Assembly: GCA_005792355.1 (NCBI GenBank)
Contig: SXSC01000254.1
Coordinates: 1-36,701 of the forward strand
DNA: 36,701 nt
Source of the DNA: Opitutaceae bacterium
GTDB taxonomy: Bacteria; Verrucomicrobiota; Verrucomicrobiia; Opitutales; Opitutaceae
Direction of reading: 5' to 3'
Of this stretch, positions 1-9,582 are shown one piece after another. How positions within the stretch are numbered: the first letter of the stretch is position 1; the number at the start of each line of letters is the position of its first letter. Under the pieces are notes generated by a model. The model had not been told where the DNA came from and did no database searches. It was given only the letters and a program-made list of their open reading frames with translations. The translations under genes were made by a program, and so were the position numbers.

Positions 1-191
1 AACCGCGCAGCGCGCTGGGGCTCGGACCAGCCGAGCCAGCGATCGCGTGGGCGCAGGTGCAGCGCGGGGCTGGCCCAGCCGAGCAGGGCGAGCCAGCGGC
101 CGTCGGGGGCCACGGCCACGTAGCGCAGCGTCTCGCCCACGCGGGTGGCGTTGTGGAGGTAATGGTGCGCGCACAGCTCTTGATCGATCAT
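1..191 (-). CDS. DUF4338 (DruA-like) protein, partial
   Basis: The reverse strand is open from an ATG at 191 to the window edge and encodes 63 residues. It contains [19 protein letters not shown], then [11 protein letters not shown], then [11 protein letters not shown]. From memory this is the DUF4338 pattern of a His-Tyr-Leu segment, a VGE-LRY segment, an (A)LLGW segment and a PRDRWIGW segment. DUF4338 includes DruA of the Druantia anti-phage system and many proteins carried next to transposases, so the role cannot be fixed from a fragment. The frame stays open upstream to beyond 300 without a stop, so the true start could be earlier, but that part has no recognisable family signal. The C-terminal part lies outside the window. 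Family assignment is fairly secure; function is not. Confidence 0.6.
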   Translation of the reverse strand, partial: MIDQELCAHHYLHNATRVGETLRYVAVAPDGRWLALLGWASPALHLRPRDRWLGWSEPQRAAR

Positions 192-308
192 CCCTTTGCA
201 GGCCAAATCGCGAGCGCGATAGCTGACACCGTCCTGGCGCTGAGCCCCGCACTGTGCCCGTCGCACTTGCCAACACCTCAACCCGCCGCCAAGGTCTGCC
301 TGTTCCCC

Positions 309-1634
309 ATGCCCCACGGACCCTTCATCACCACGCGCCGCCCGCTCTCGCGCCGGCGCTTCCTCCAGGGCGCGGGCATCGCGTTGTCGCTCCCGTTTCT
401 TGAATCCATGCTGCCGGTGTTCGCCCGGGCCGCGTCCCCGACGTCGCCGCTGGCCCCGGGCGCCCGGCCACGCCGGATGCTGGGCATCTGCAACAACCTT
501 GGTCTGCTCGGGGATCAGTTTTTCCCCACGACCGCGGGGCGGGACTACGTCGCCTCCCCCTACCTCGCCCTGCTCCAGGAGCACCGCCAGGACTTCAGCG
601 TCTTCAGCGGTGTCTCCCACCCCAACGTCGACGGCGGCCATCCCGCCGACGTCTGTTTTCTCACCGCCGCACCCCACCCCGGCAGCAGTTCGTTCCGCAA
701 CACCCTCTCGCTCGATCAACACATCGCGGAACAAATCGGCACCCTCACGCGCTTTCCTTCGCTGACTCTCGGCGTGAACACCCGCACGCGCAGCCTGTCG
801 TGGACCGGCACCGGCGTGGCGATTCCACCCGAGGAAAAAGCCGCGGACGTTTTCGCCCAGCTCTTTCTCCAGGGCTCCCCCGCCCAGGTCACCGCGCAAA
901 TCCGCAAACTTGATACAGGGCGCAGCATCCTCGACACTGTCGCCGGCCAGGCGAAGGAACTGCAGCGCAACGTGACCGCCCGCGACCGCGATCGGCTCGA
1001 CCAGTATTTTACCAGCGTGCGGGACCTGGAGCACCGGTTGCAGGCGTCGCGCGGCTGGGAGCAAAAGCCCAAGCCCGTCGTCACCGCGCCCATGCCGATC
1101 GATCCGACGAATCCCGCCGAGTACATGGACAAGGTGAAAGTGATGTACGACCTCGCGCGGCTCGCCTTCGAGACCGACTCCACCCGCGCGATCACGCTGA
1201 TGCTCGACAGCGTGAGCACTCCAGTCCTTGAACTCGACAACGCCACGCTCACCGATGGCTACCACAACCTCTCGCATCACGGAAAATCCGAGAAGAAACG
1301 CTCCGAACTCACCATCATCGACGCGTGGCACATGAAATTGCTCGGCCGGCTGATCGCTGACCTGAAGGCGGTGCGCGAGGGCGAGGAAACGCTGCTCGAC
1401 CGCACCATGGTGCTCTACGGTTCCAATTTCGGCGACGCCAACGCGCACACCTGCTTCAACCTCCCGACGATTCTCGCCGGGGGCGGTTTCAAGCACGGTC
1501 AGCACCTCGCGTTCAACACCGCGCAAAACTACCCGCTGCCGAATCTCTTCGTCTCGATGCTGCAGCGCCTGGGCATCGAGACGGACAAATTCGCGTCGTC
1601 GACCGGAACCATGCGCGGGCTGGAGCTGGTGTGA
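309..1634 (+). CDS. DUF1552 domain protein, Tat-exported
   Basis: A 441-residue protein of the DUF1552 family, common in Planctomycetota and Verrucomicrobiota and usually encoded beside a DUF1592 protein, as here. Its biochemical role is not established. The start at 309 puts a twin-arginine signal at residues 14-20 (SRRRFLQ), followed by a hydrophobic stretch ([16 protein letters not shown]), which predicts folded export by Tat. The open frame continues upstream to 57, but that part antisense-overlaps the DUF4338 gene and has no family character, so it is not included. The body carries the typical family blocks: a segment around [11 protein letters not shown], and near the C-terminus [15 protein letters not shown]. 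No Shine-Dalgarno-like sequence precedes the ATG. It probably forms a transcription unit with the DUF1592 gene 182 bp downstream. Confidence 0.85.
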   Translation: MPHGPFITTRRPLSRRRFLQGAGIALSLPFLESMLPVFARAASPTSPLAPGARPRRMLGICNNLGLLGDQFFPTTAGRDYVASPYLALLQEHRQDFSVFSGVSHPNVDGGHPADVCFLTAAPHPGSSSFRNTLSLDQHIAEQIGTLTRFPSLTLGVNTRTRSLSWTGTGVAIPPEEKAADVFAQLFLQGSPAQVTAQIRKLDTGRSILDTVAGQAKELQRNVTARDRDRLDQYFTSVRDLEHRLQASRGWEQKPKPVVTAPMPIDPTNPAEYMDKVKVMYDLARLAFETDSTRAITLMLDSVSTPVLELDNATLTDGYHNLSHHGKSEKKRSELTIIDAWHMKLLGRLIADLKAVREGEETLLDRTMVLYGSNFGDANAHTCFNLPTILAGGGFKHGQHLAFNTAQNYPLPNLFVSMLQRLGIETDKFASSTGTMRGLELV

Positions 1635-1720
1635 ACACAACGTCACTCGACGCCGAGCGTCTGTCAGGCAGACAGTCAGGTAGACGCCTGGAAAAGCGCA
1701 GCCGTCACAATCCCCGGAAA

Positions 1721-1796
1721 GGTGGAGCCCGATGCCCCCATCGGGCTGATGTCGGAACGTACGGTCCAAAAAACGATAGCGACATCGGGTTCCACC
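1721..1796 (+). repeat. Nested alternative hairpins between DUF1552 and DUF1592
   Basis: The arm at 1726-1734 (AGCCCGATG) pairs perfectly with 1739-1747 (CATCGGGCT) across a 4-base loop. The longer arm at 1721-1734 (GGTGGAGCCCGATG) can instead pair with 1783-1796 (CATCGGGTTCCACC), with one G-T position. The two foldings exclude each other. No T-run follows, so it is not a standard terminator. It could be a REP-like repeat or a regulatory structure ahead of the DUF1592 gene. Confidence 0.6.
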
Positions 1797-1816
1797 CTTC
1801 AGTGTTTTCGTTTTCA

Positions 1817-4591
1817 ATGGCAAAACGCACTCCGACTGGACGGACACAGCTTAGGGCGGCCAAACCACGGCGCCTGCAAACCAGACGCCCTTCGGGATTT
1901 TTTGCGGCCGCCATTCTTGTTTCCGTTCTCGCCTGCCCGCTGGCCACCGCGGCCACCCCCGACACCGCCGCGTTCATCGAGAAATACTGCGCGAGCTGTC
2001 ACGACGACCTGGAGAAAAAAGGAGGCCTCGACCTCACCTCGCTCACCTACACCCCCGGCGACGACGCCAACTTCCTCCGCTGGGTCAAGGTGCACGATCG
2101 CCTCGCAGCCGGCGAGATGCCGCCCAAGGAGAAGCAGCAACGTCCCGACGCCGCCGAACTGGCCGCGTTTCTGCAGGGCGTACGCGCCTCGCTCACCGTC
2201 CACGACCGGGAGAAGATCGCCCGCGAGGGCCGCGCCACGCAGCGCCGGCTCAACGGCTACGAATACGAAAACGCCCTCCGCGATCTCTTCTCCGCCCCAT
2301 GGCTGCAAATCCGCGGACAGTTTCCGGACGACGGCGAGGCGCATCGTTTCAATAAAATCGGCGACGCGCTCGATGTCTCCCACGTGCACATGGCGCGCTA
2401 CCTGATCGTCGCCGACTACGCGATGCGCCAGGTGCTCAGCGTGCAATACGAGCGCCCGCCCACTTCGACCACGCGCTACTACGCGCGCGACCAGCGCACG
2501 CTGACCAGCAAATTTACGCCGCGAATCGGCAACACGTCACCTGACCGCATGACCTATCCGGTCCTCGGGACGAAGGCGCAGCCCGACGTCCGAGCCTTGA
2601 TCGCTCCACTCACGGTCGGCCACCACGACCCGAAAACGCGCGACCTCGAAGCGGTGGGCTGGGTGTCGAGCAACTACGTGACCGGCTTCACCTATCGCTG
2701 GGATCAGTTCCGCGCGCCAGTCGCGGGCCGCTACCAGATTCGCTTCAGTGGCTACACGCTGTGGGCCGCCCCCGGCGGCAGCACGAAAAGTTTCGCCAAC
2801 GGCGGCGACAGGGTTGGCCAGCAGCAGCGCCCGCGGAAGGAGGTTCCGAACTACGACGAGATCGCCGAGGGCCGCACCTCCGAACCGATCACAGTCTACA
2901 CCCGCAACGGCGTCATGAACCGCCGGGTCGGCGAGTTCGATCTCACCCCCGAACCGGCCATTCACGACGTCGGCGAAGTCTGGCTGCTCGCCAACGAAAC
3001 GCTCGTGCCCGATGCGTCGCGCTTCTTCCGCTCGCGGCCCAACAACTTCAAAAATCCGCTGATGCAGGACGACGGCGCGCCCAGCGTCGCGTTTCGGTGG
3101 ATGGAAGTAGAAGGGCCGGTCTACGACGAGACGACCACCGCCGGCTACCGCCGGCTATTCGGCGATTTGCCACTGGCCAAGGTCACGGGCAACGACCCCG
3201 GAGTGACCATCCCCGTGGTCGATCGCACCGCCGACCGCGAAGACGGTCGTGACGCCGTCCGGCGCGTCCAGCCGCTTCGCGAGGTCGCGGTTGACGTGGT
3301 CTCCAAGGATCCGAAAACAGACTCCGCACGACTCCTGCGCGGCTTCATCCAGCACACCTACCGCCGGCCGGTCGCGGACAGTGAGGTGCAACGATTCGTC
3401 GCGCTGTTTACCGATCGGACGCGAGCCGGGCTGAGCTTCGCGGAAGCGATGATTGCGGCCTACACCGCGGTGCTGGCGTCGCCGGGATTTGTATTTCTCG
3501 AGGAGAAACCGGGCCCGCTCGATGACGACGCGCTCGCGACCCGCCTCGCGCTGTTTCTCTGGAATTCGGTGCCCGATGCCACCCTGCGCGCCCGCGCCGC
3601 CCGCGGTGAGTTGCGCCGGCCGGACGTCCTGCGCGCCGAGACGGAGCGCCTGCTCGCCGATCCGAAGTCACGGCGCTTTCGCGAGGCGTTTCTCGATTAC
3701 TGGATCGATCTGCGGAAGTTGGAGGACTCCACGCCGTCGACCACGCTTTACAACGACTACTACCTCGACGACGCGCTGCTCGAGGCGGCACTCGCGGAAA
3801 CGCAGCTCTTTTTCGCCGAACTGCTGGAACGCGATCTACCCGTGCGGAACCTCGTCGACTCCGACTTCACGTTTCTCAACGAGCGCCTTGCGAACCATTA
3901 CGGCATTCCGGACGTGCAGGGGATCGCGATGCGCCGGGTGCCACTGCCCGCCGACCGCGTGCGCGGCGGCATCATGACGCAGGCGAGCGTCCTCAAGGTC
4001 ACCGCCAATGGCACCACCACCTCTCCGGTTCTGCGGGGCAAATGGATCGTTGAACGCATCCTCGGCCTCGACATTCCTCCGCCGCCGCCGGTGGCGGCGG
4101 TCGAGCCGGACATCCGCGGCGCCGTCACCATCCGCCAGCAGCTGGAGAAACACCGCGACCACGCCAGCTGCGCCGCGTGCCACCGCAAGATGGACCCGCC
4201 CGGTTTCGCGCTCGAGAGCTTCGACGTGATGGGCGGCTGGCGCGATCGCTACCGCGGCGTGGCCGAGGACAAACCCGCCGAAAAAGGTCTCGGGAAGAAC
4301 GGGCAGCCCTTTGTTTTTCACTTCGGCCTGCCGGTCGACGCCGCCGGCGAACTGCCCGACGGCCGGCCCTTCCGCGACATCCGGGAATTCAAGCGTCTGC
4401 TCCATGCGGAGGACGCCACGCTCGCCCGCAACCTCGCCAAACAGCTGGTCGTTTTCGCCACCGGCGCCCCGGTGCGTTTCAGCGACCGCGAACAGATCGA
4501 GAAGATCGTCGCGACCGCCAAGACCAACGACTACGGCGTCCGCACGCTGGTGCACGGAATCGTGCAGAGTGAATTGTTCCGGCAGAAGTGA
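1817..4591 (+). CDS. DUF1592/DUF1588/DUF1585-type cytochrome-like secreted protein
   Basis: A 924-residue protein of the large planctomycete/verrucomicrobial family with an N-terminal cytochrome-like segment followed by DUF1587, DUF1595, DUF1592, DUF1588 and DUF1585 regions. A haem-binding CASCH lies at residues 58-62. A second CxxCH (CAACH, C785 to H789) is followed by RKMDPPGFALESFD, the hallmark of the C-terminal part. Residues 1-46 form a long signal peptide: a basic region, then FFAAAILVSVLACPLATA. ATG 1817 was preferred over a GTG at 1631 that would overlap the previous stop, because the extra 62 residues lie across an inverted-repeat element and push the signal peptide inward. A role in periplasmic or surface redox chemistry with the DUF1552 partner is inferred only from haem motifs and pairing. 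Confidence 0.85.
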   Translation: MAKRTPTGRTQLRAAKPRRLQTRRPSGFFAAAILVSVLACPLATAATPDTAAFIEKYCASCHDDLEKKGGLDLTSLTYTPGDDANFLRWVKVHDRLAAGEMPPKEKQQRPDAAELAAFLQGVRASLTVHDREKIAREGRATQRRLNGYEYENALRDLFSAPWLQIRGQFPDDGEAHRFNKIGDALDVSHVHMARYLIVADYAMRQVLSVQYERPPTSTTRYYARDQRTLTSKFTPRIGNTSPDRMTYPVLGTKAQPDVRALIAPLTVGHHDPKTRDLEAVGWVSSNYVTGFTYRWDQFRAPVAGRYQIRFSGYTLWAAPGGSTKSFANGGDRVGQQQRPRKEVPNYDEIAEGRTSEPITVYTRNGVMNRRVGEFDLTPEPAIHDVGEVWLLANETLVPDASRFFRSRPNNFKNPLMQDDGAPSVAFRWMEVEGPVYDETTTAGYRRLFGDLPLAKVTGNDPGVTIPVVDRTADREDGRDAVRRVQPLREVAVDVVSKDPKTDSARLLRGFIQHTYRRPVADSEVQRFVALFTDRTRAGLSFAEAMIAAYTAVLASPGFVFLEEKPGPLDDDALATRLALFLWNSVPDATLRARAARGELRRPDVLRAETERLLADPKSRRFREAFLDYWIDLRKLEDSTPSTTLYNDYYLDDALLEAALAETQLFFAELLERDLPVRNLVDSDFTFLNERLANHYGIPDVQGIAMRRVPLPADRVRGGIMTQASVLKVTANGTTTSPVLRGKWIVERILGLDIPPPPPVAAVEPDIRGAVTIRQQLEKHRDHASCAACHRKMDPPGFALESFDVMGGWRDRYRGVAEDKPAEKGLGKNGQPFVFHFGLPVDAAGELPDGRPFRDIREFKRLLHAEDATLARNLAKQLVVFATGAPVRFSDREQIEKIVATAKTNDYGVRTLVHGIVQSELFRQK

Positions 4592-4749
4592 CCGGGGGGG
4601 GCGCAACGGAGCGGCGGCGGCGACGAAATCGTGCGACCGCTCGCCCACGCGATCACCATTCGCCCTCCACCGGTGGCGACGCGTTCCGAGGCAGGCTCGG
4701 GGCCAGACACAGGATTGCAGTCAGTAAACGAAGTCGTTTCCTGACCGCC

Positions 4750-5685
4750 ATGCTTCTCACCTCCTCCCACCGAGTGCTGCCTTGTTTGGTCCTTTTGCTC
4801 ATGCTCGCCACCTCCCTCCCCGCGCGGTCGAATCCGCTCCAAGCTCTCGCTGATCGCGCCGCGCGCACGGCCCTCGATCGTTTCGCCGCGGCAAAACTTC
4901 TGCCCGACCAACTCGCACTCACCCTCGTCGACCTGCGCGATCCCGGCCGGCCGCTACGCGCCAGCGTGCGGGGCGACGTGCTCATTTATCCGGCGAGCGT
5001 CATCAAGCTCTGCTACCTCGCCGCCGCGCACCGGTGGATGGAGGACGGCCGGCTCGCCGACACACCCGAATTACGGCGCGCGATGAAGGACATGATCGTC
5101 GACTCCTCCAACGACGCCACGCACTACGTGATCGACCTGCTCACCGGGACCACGAGCGGCCCGGAGCTGCCCGAGGCCGAAATCAAGGCGTGGTTCGAGG
5201 CGCGCAATGCCGTCACGCGGTACTTTGCCAGCCTCGGCTATGCGGGCGTGCTCGCGCACAAGAAGCCCTGGGGAGACGGACCGTACGGCCGCGAGTCGCA
5301 GGCCATCCGCCTCTTCGAACCCAAGCGCAACATGCTCACGACCGACGACGCCGCGCGGCTGATGGTCGAGATGGTCACCGGGAAATGCGTCACCGCGGCC
5401 CGGAGCGCCGAGATGATGGAATTGCTGGCACGCGACCTCGCGCCGAAAGATTCCGATCCCGACAACCAGTCCAAGTTCACCGGCCCCGCGTTGCCGGCGG
5501 GAGCGAAACTCTGGTCGAAGGCTGGCTGGACGAGCCAGACGCGGCACGACGCCGCGTACATCGAGCTGCCGAACGGCGCGAAGTTCGTGCTCGTCGTCTT
5601 CACCACCAGTCACGCCAACGAGCGGGAGATCATCCGCACCGTGGCGCAGACCGTCGCCGCCGGCCTGCCCGGGCGCGGAGAGTGA
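4750..5685 (+). CDS. Secreted serine hydrolase, class A beta-lactamase-like fold
   Basis: A 311-residue protein. The start at 4750 gives a signal peptide (residues 1-27, core LPCLVLLLMLATSLPA). The penicillin-recognising fold is shown by an SxxK motif at S83-V-I-K86, an S-x-N element at 119-121 (SSN, where class A has SDN) and K257-A-G, which replaces the usual KTG/KSG triad. S83 would be the acylated nucleophile. I could not place a clear Glu166 equivalent (the ExxLN element), so beta-lactam hydrolysis is uncertain and a cell-wall peptidase or esterase role is equally possible. It lies 158 bp downstream of the DUF1592 gene on the same strand and converges with the MFS gene. The upstream open frame (4588-4749) is not included because it lacks signal-peptide or family features. 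Confidence 0.8.
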   Translation: MLLTSSHRVLPCLVLLLMLATSLPARSNPLQALADRAARTALDRFAAAKLLPDQLALTLVDLRDPGRPLRASVRGDVLIYPASVIKLCYLAAAHRWMEDGRLADTPELRRAMKDMIVDSSNDATHYVIDLLTGTTSGPELPEAEIKAWFEARNAVTRYFASLGYAGVLAHKKPWGDGPYGRESQAIRLFEPKRNMLTTDDAARLMVEMVTGKCVTAARSAEMMELLARDLAPKDSDPDNQSKFTGPALPAGAKLWSKAGWTSQTRHDAAYIELPNGAKFVLVVFTTSHANEREIIRTVAQTVAAGLPGRGE

Positions 5686-5770
5686 TCTTACGCGGTTAGG
5701 TTGCCGGCGATGAACGCAGCGCCTCACCGTCACGATTCGCGAGAGCGTCGAAAAAGACCTGCCCCGTCGA

Positions 5771-7126
5771 CTAATCCTCCGGCAGCGGCTTGCCCTTTGT
5801 TTCCGGAGCCCAGATCAACGCGACCAGGCCCAGCACAAAGATGAACGAGAGAATGGTCGCCGCCTTTCGAAAGGGCTCGTTCACCCCTTGCTCGAGGAGC
5901 TGGCGGTTCAGGTACATCAGGAGCGGCGGAAACGCCGCCGCGAGATAGCGCACCGTGTTGTAGCAGAAACCAACGCCCGTCCCGCGCAGCCGCGTGGGGA
6001 AGAGCTCGGGGAAGTAGATCGCGTATCCGCCGAAAACCGACAGCTGGGCGAAGCCCATCAGCGGCAGCATCCAGTAGGCGTCGGGGCCGCTCTTCAGGTT
6101 GTTGAAGACGTAAATCGTCACGCCCAGGCAGAGGAGGAAGGACACCAAAAACGCCGGCCGCCGGCCGAACAGCGTGGCCACCGCGGTAAACCCGAGAATA
6201 CCGAGGAACGCCCCCACGTCCTGCAACGCGGTCCCGTAGCCGCGCACCACGTCGACCACCTGCTGCGGCTCGCCCTTGAGCGCCGTCGAGATGAGTTCCG
6301 GCGAGAAGAAGCCGATGCCCCAGAGCCCCGCCATGCCCGCCAGGCCCAGACCCACGCCGACGAGCAGGTTGCGGCGCCAGACCGGATGGTGCCACAGATC
6401 GCCGATTGAACCGATGTGGGCGGATTGATCGGTCGAGTTCCTTGCCCGCTCCTTGGCCGCCTTCCATTGCGCGGGCTCCCGCAGCACAAAGACCATCGGG
6501 ACCACCAGGAACGCAGGCAGCACTCCGATGAAAAACATAATCCGCCAGCCGCTCAGGCCGAACAGCACGTCCGCACTGCCCGGCTGAATCTGGGTGCTCA
6601 TCAGCGAGCCGATGATGTTGCCGCAGGCCGACAGCGCCTGCAGCGAGCCAAGCGCCACCGCGCGGATGCGCACCGGCACGCTCTCCGCCACCAGCGTCGT
6701 GGCGGCGCCAAACATCCCGCCGACCCCCAGCCCGACGAGAAAGCGATACCCCAGGAACGCCGTCACCGAATTAGCGATACCCGACAGTCCGGTGAAACCG
6801 GAGTAGACCAGCAGCGTGACCACCATCGTCTTCACCCGGCCGAGCCGATCGCTCATCATGCCGAAGATGATACCGCCGGTGGCCCAGCCGATCATCATCG
6901 AGGTCGTCGCCCAGCCACCCCAGTCTCGAATCACCGCGTCGGCCGTCCCTGGCCCGAGGATTTCCCGCAACGCCGGTTCGCGGGACAGGGCAAAAATCCG
7001 CTGATCCATGCAGTCGAACAGCCACCCGGCGGAGGCGATGATGATCACGAGCCAGTGATACATCGTGACGGGCTCGCGCGCGGCGGCGGCCGGAATCGGA
7101 TCCGAATTCGAGGCAGAGGTGATCAT
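5771..7126 (-). CDS. MFS transporter, sugar/organic acid type
   Basis: A 451-residue polytopic protein of the Major Facilitator Superfamily, with about 12 predicted membrane spans. The loop after the second span carries the MFS motif GMMSDRLGRVK (G-x(3)-D-R-x-G-R). Further along are GYRFLVGLGVGGMFGA and ESVPVRIRAVALG, typical of the sugar/aromatic-acid proton symporter groups, and in the second half TRLRGTGVGFCYN. The ATG at 7126 was chosen over an in-frame one at 7204 because it begins just before the first span. It is the last gene of the uxuA unit (111 bp after the CBM9 gene), so uptake of a uronate or an oligosaccharide breakdown product is a reasonable inference. Substrate identity is not visible in the sequence. 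Confidence 0.85.
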   Translation of the reverse strand: MITSASNSDPIPAAAAREPVTMYHWLVIIIASAGWLFDCMDQRIFALSREPALREILGPGTADAVIRDWGGWATTSMMIGWATGGIIFGMMSDRLGRVKTMVVTLLVYSGFTGLSGIANSVTAFLGYRFLVGLGVGGMFGAATTLVAESVPVRIRAVALGSLQALSACGNIIGSLMSTQIQPGSADVLFGLSGWRIMFFIGVLPAFLVVPMVFVLREPAQWKAAKERARNSTDQSAHIGSIGDLWHHPVWRRNLLVGVGLGLAGMAGLWGIGFFSPELISTALKGEPQQVVDVVRGYGTALQDVGAFLGILGFTAVATLFGRRPAFLVSFLLCLGVTIYVFNNLKSGPDAYWMLPLMGFAQLSVFGGYAIYFPELFPTRLRGTGVGFCYNTVRYLAAAFPPLLMYLNRQLLEQGVNEPFRKAATILSFIFVLGLVALIWAPETKGKPLPED

Positions 7127-7237
7127 GAGGCGGCAGGAGGGTGAACGAAGGGGAAACCGCCGCTTCGCCGTTCGGCCAAGCGGGTCGCGATGATCCACGG
7201 CCAAACGCGCTCACGTCCAGTTTTTTCCTGCCGGCCG

Positions 7238-8347
7238 CTACTCGAGCCTCAACCAGCGATCCTGCCGAATCCGCCAGGTGCGCTGAACCGCGCCATCGGC
7301 AAATCGCGCCGTGCACTCATAGCCATCGGACGTGGCCCGCAGTGTCGGCACGCTCGGCGCCGGCGCCAGGGTGCCCGCGACCGGGCCGAGTTCGTCCAAC
7401 GTCAGCGCCCACCGCCCCTGCGCTTTCCGGAAATCGACCTGCGCGTAATAAACCGCCAGCACGGCGTCGCGTGCGGCCTTGCCAGGAATCGGTGCCACCG
7501 TCACGGCCTCGCCGGACGGCCGATGGGTGAACTGCAGCACGCCCCACATTTCCGGCCGATGCATGTCCACCACTCCTTGCGGCGACCAAACCCAGTTGTC
7601 CTCGGGCGTCTTCGGCACCTTGCGCGTGACCCCATCCTCCGTCGTGACGTGCCACTCGACGCGCGAAAAATTGAGTCGCCACCGCTCCCCTTCCCCGGGC
7701 GGGCCGCTCCGCCCCGGCGGCGGCCCCAACGCCGCCCACGGCATCGCGATCTCGAGCGTCCAGCCCAGGTCCTTGTCCGCCGGATTATTGATCGTGCCGC
7801 GGACGTGAACCGCCGTCTGGAGTCCGGGAATTTCCCACTCGTTGCGGGCCGGGCCGCCATCGATGTACGGCTTCACCAGCTGCAAATCCCAGCCGGTGTT
7901 GAGCGCGTTCATCTCGAATTCGTAATAGCCGTGCGTATCGCCGTCCGGATCGAGAAACACCTCGAAGTCCGGGTCGTTGAAAATCACGGTATCGTGCGTG
8001 GTGAGCGTTCCCCACACGTGGGGTTCCTCGAGTTCGGCGGCGATATAGAGATAGCGATCGTCCCAGAGCAGCTTGGCCCGCGTGCGAAAGCGCGGCTTCG
8101 GTTTCGCGTCACCCTCGATGTCCACGAAGTCGGCGGTCCAGGGCGCCGCCGCCCACGCCGCATCGTCCGGCCGGCCATCGATCACGATTGGCGTGGCCGC
8201 GGGCCGGCAGACATAACTCCGCGGAACAATCGACTGCATCCGATTGCGCCAGCCATCGAGCAGTCCGCCGCGCAGCGTGGGCAGCGTGGCGCAGAACACG
8301 AGCCAGCCGGTGACGGCGCGGAGGGAAATCTTGGGTGGGCAAGGCAT
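7238..8347 (-). CDS. Secreted carbohydrate-binding family 9-like protein
   Basis: A 369-residue protein with an N-terminal hydrophobic segment (about residues 8-26) consistent with export. Residues about 50-260 resemble CBM9-like domains: an opening of the type IVIDGRPDDAAWAAAPWT, then ARAKLLWDD-RYLYIAAELEEP (here beginning RTRAKLLWDD), FNDPDFEVFLDPDGD, YYEFEMNALNT and a later LEIAMPWAALG. Related proteins bind the ends of glycans. No catalytic domain is recognised; the C-terminal 100 residues are unassigned. It starts 20 bp downstream of uxuA and precedes the MFS gene, so it is probably co-transcribed. It may capture uronate-containing oligosaccharides at the surface or in the periplasm, but this is inference from context. 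Confidence 0.75.
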   Translation of the reverse strand: MPCPPKISLRAVTGWLVFCATLPTLRGGLLDGWRNRMQSIVPRSYVCRPAATPIVIDGRPDDAAWAAAPWTADFVDIEGDAKPKPRFRTRAKLLWDDRYLYIAAELEEPHVWGTLTTHDTVIFNDPDFEVFLDPDGDTHGYYEFEMNALNTGWDLQLVKPYIDGGPARNEWEIPGLQTAVHVRGTINNPADKDLGWTLEIAMPWAALGPPPGRSGPPGEGERWRLNFSRVEWHVTTEDGVTRKVPKTPEDNWVWSPQGVVDMHRPEMWGVLQFTHRPSGEAVTVAPIPGKAARDAVLAVYYAQVDFRKAQGRWALTLDELGPVAGTLAPAPSVPTLRATSDGYECTARFADGAVQRTWRIRQDRWLRLE

Positions 8348-8367
8348 GTCGACTGGTCCCCTTCAAT

Positions 8368-9582
8368 TCAGATCCGCGCCACGCCGAACCGGGAGATGCC
8401 GGTCTGCAGGCCGCGCAACTCCGCGAGTCCGCGGAGCCGCCCGATCAATGGATAGCCGGGGCAGGCCGGGGCCGGTCGCTTGAAGTCATCGAGCATCATG
8501 TGCCCGTGATCGGGCCGGAGTGGCAGCTGCCAGTCGCGCCGCACCACGCGGCGGCGCGCGGCCTGTTCCTCGAGCAGGGCCTGGACCACCGCGGGCAGGT
8601 CCACGCTCCCTTCGAGGTGGTTCGCCTCGAAAAAGGTCCCGTCCGGCTCGCGTTGCACACTGCGCAAATGCACCGCGTGGATGCGCGAACCATTTCGGCG
8701 CACGATGCCCGCCAGATCGTTCTCCGCCCGCACTCCGAGCGAACCGGTGCAGTAACAGAGTCCGTTGGCCGGCGAATCCACCATCGCGAGCACCGTCCGC
8801 AGATCGTCTTCGGTCGCGACGATGCGCGGCAATCCCAGCACCGGAAACGGCGGATCGTCCGGGTGGATCGCCAGTCGCACGCCGGCCTTTTCCGCGACCG
8901 GCACCACCGCCTCGAGAAAATGCCGCAGGTGCTCGCGCAACCGCGCCGCATCGAGCGCGGCGTAGCGCCCGAGCATGGCGCGAAAATCGGCCACCGTGAG
9001 CCCCAGCCGCACTCCGGGAAACAAGTCGAGGGTCTGTTGCGTGAAGGCCTGCCGCTGCGTTTCAGTTTGCCCCTCCCAGAAAACCCGCGCGGCGGCGCAT
9101 GCTCCCGCGCTCCAGTCGTGCTCCGCGCCCGACCGCGCCAGGGCGAGCAGATCGAAGGCGGCGAACTTCACCGGGTCGTAGAGCAGTGCCTCCGCGCCGT
9201 CGGGCAACCGATGCCGCAGATCGGTGCGCACCCAATCCATCACCGGCATGAAGTTGTAAACGACAACCTCGATCCCGGCCGCGCCCAGCCGTTCGAGCGT
9301 CGCACCGTAGTTGTCGATATGCCGCTCGAACTCCCCGGTGCGCGTCTTGATCGCCTCCGACACCGGCACGGACTCCACGACGCGCCAGGCCAGTCCCGCC
9401 GCCGCGATCTCCGACCGCCGCCGGACGATCAGCTCCGCCGGCCACGCCTCGCCATAGGGAATTTCATGCAGCGCGGAAAAAACCGCCGTCGCCCCCGTCT
9501 GCCGGATCTCGTTCAGCGCCACCGGATCCGCCGGACCGAACCAGCGCATGGCTTCCTCCATCAAATTGGGCAGGGACGACAT
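8368..9582 (-). CDS. uxuA: Mannonate dehydratase
   Basis: A 404-residue enzyme that dehydrates D-mannonate to 2-keto-3-deoxygluconate in glucuronate catabolism (cytoplasm). Family hallmarks are MEEAMRWFGPADPVALNEIRQ near the N-terminus (residues 8-28), and the metal ligands seen in the family: His240 (AIHPDDPP), Cys278 (CYCTGS), His305 (HAVHLRS) and Asp358-His359 (RPDHGHMM). The ATG at 9582 gives seven residues before the conserved MEE start; the second ATG at 9561 is an equally plausible start. A longer open frame to 9870 is rejected because it runs through the divergent intergenic region and into the receptor gene. uxuA heads the operon with the CBM9-like and MFS genes. Length agrees with the family (about 350-400). 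Confidence 0.93.
   Translation of the reverse strand: MSSLPNLMEEAMRWFGPADPVALNEIRQTGATAVFSALHEIPYGEAWPAELIVRRRSEIAAAGLAWRVVESVPVSEAIKTRTGEFERHIDNYGATLERLGAAGIEVVVYNFMPVMDWVRTDLRHRLPDGAEALLYDPVKFAAFDLLALARSGAEHDWSAGACAAARVFWEGQTETQRQAFTQQTLDLFPGVRLGLTVADFRAMLGRYAALDAARLREHLRHFLEAVVPVAEKAGVRLAIHPDDPPFPVLGLPRIVATEDDLRTVLAMVDSPANGLCYCTGSLGVRAENDLAGIVRRNGSRIHAVHLRSVQREPDGTFFEANHLEGSVDLPAVVQALLEEQAARRRVVRRDWQLPLRPDHGHMMLDDFKRPAPACPGYPLIGRLRGLAELRGLQTGISRFGVARI

Noticed and set aside
1631..1816. GTG start at 1631 extending the DUF1592 protein by 62 residues
   Set aside because: Would translate the inverted-repeat element and displace the signal peptide; ATG 1817 gives a normal secreted protein.
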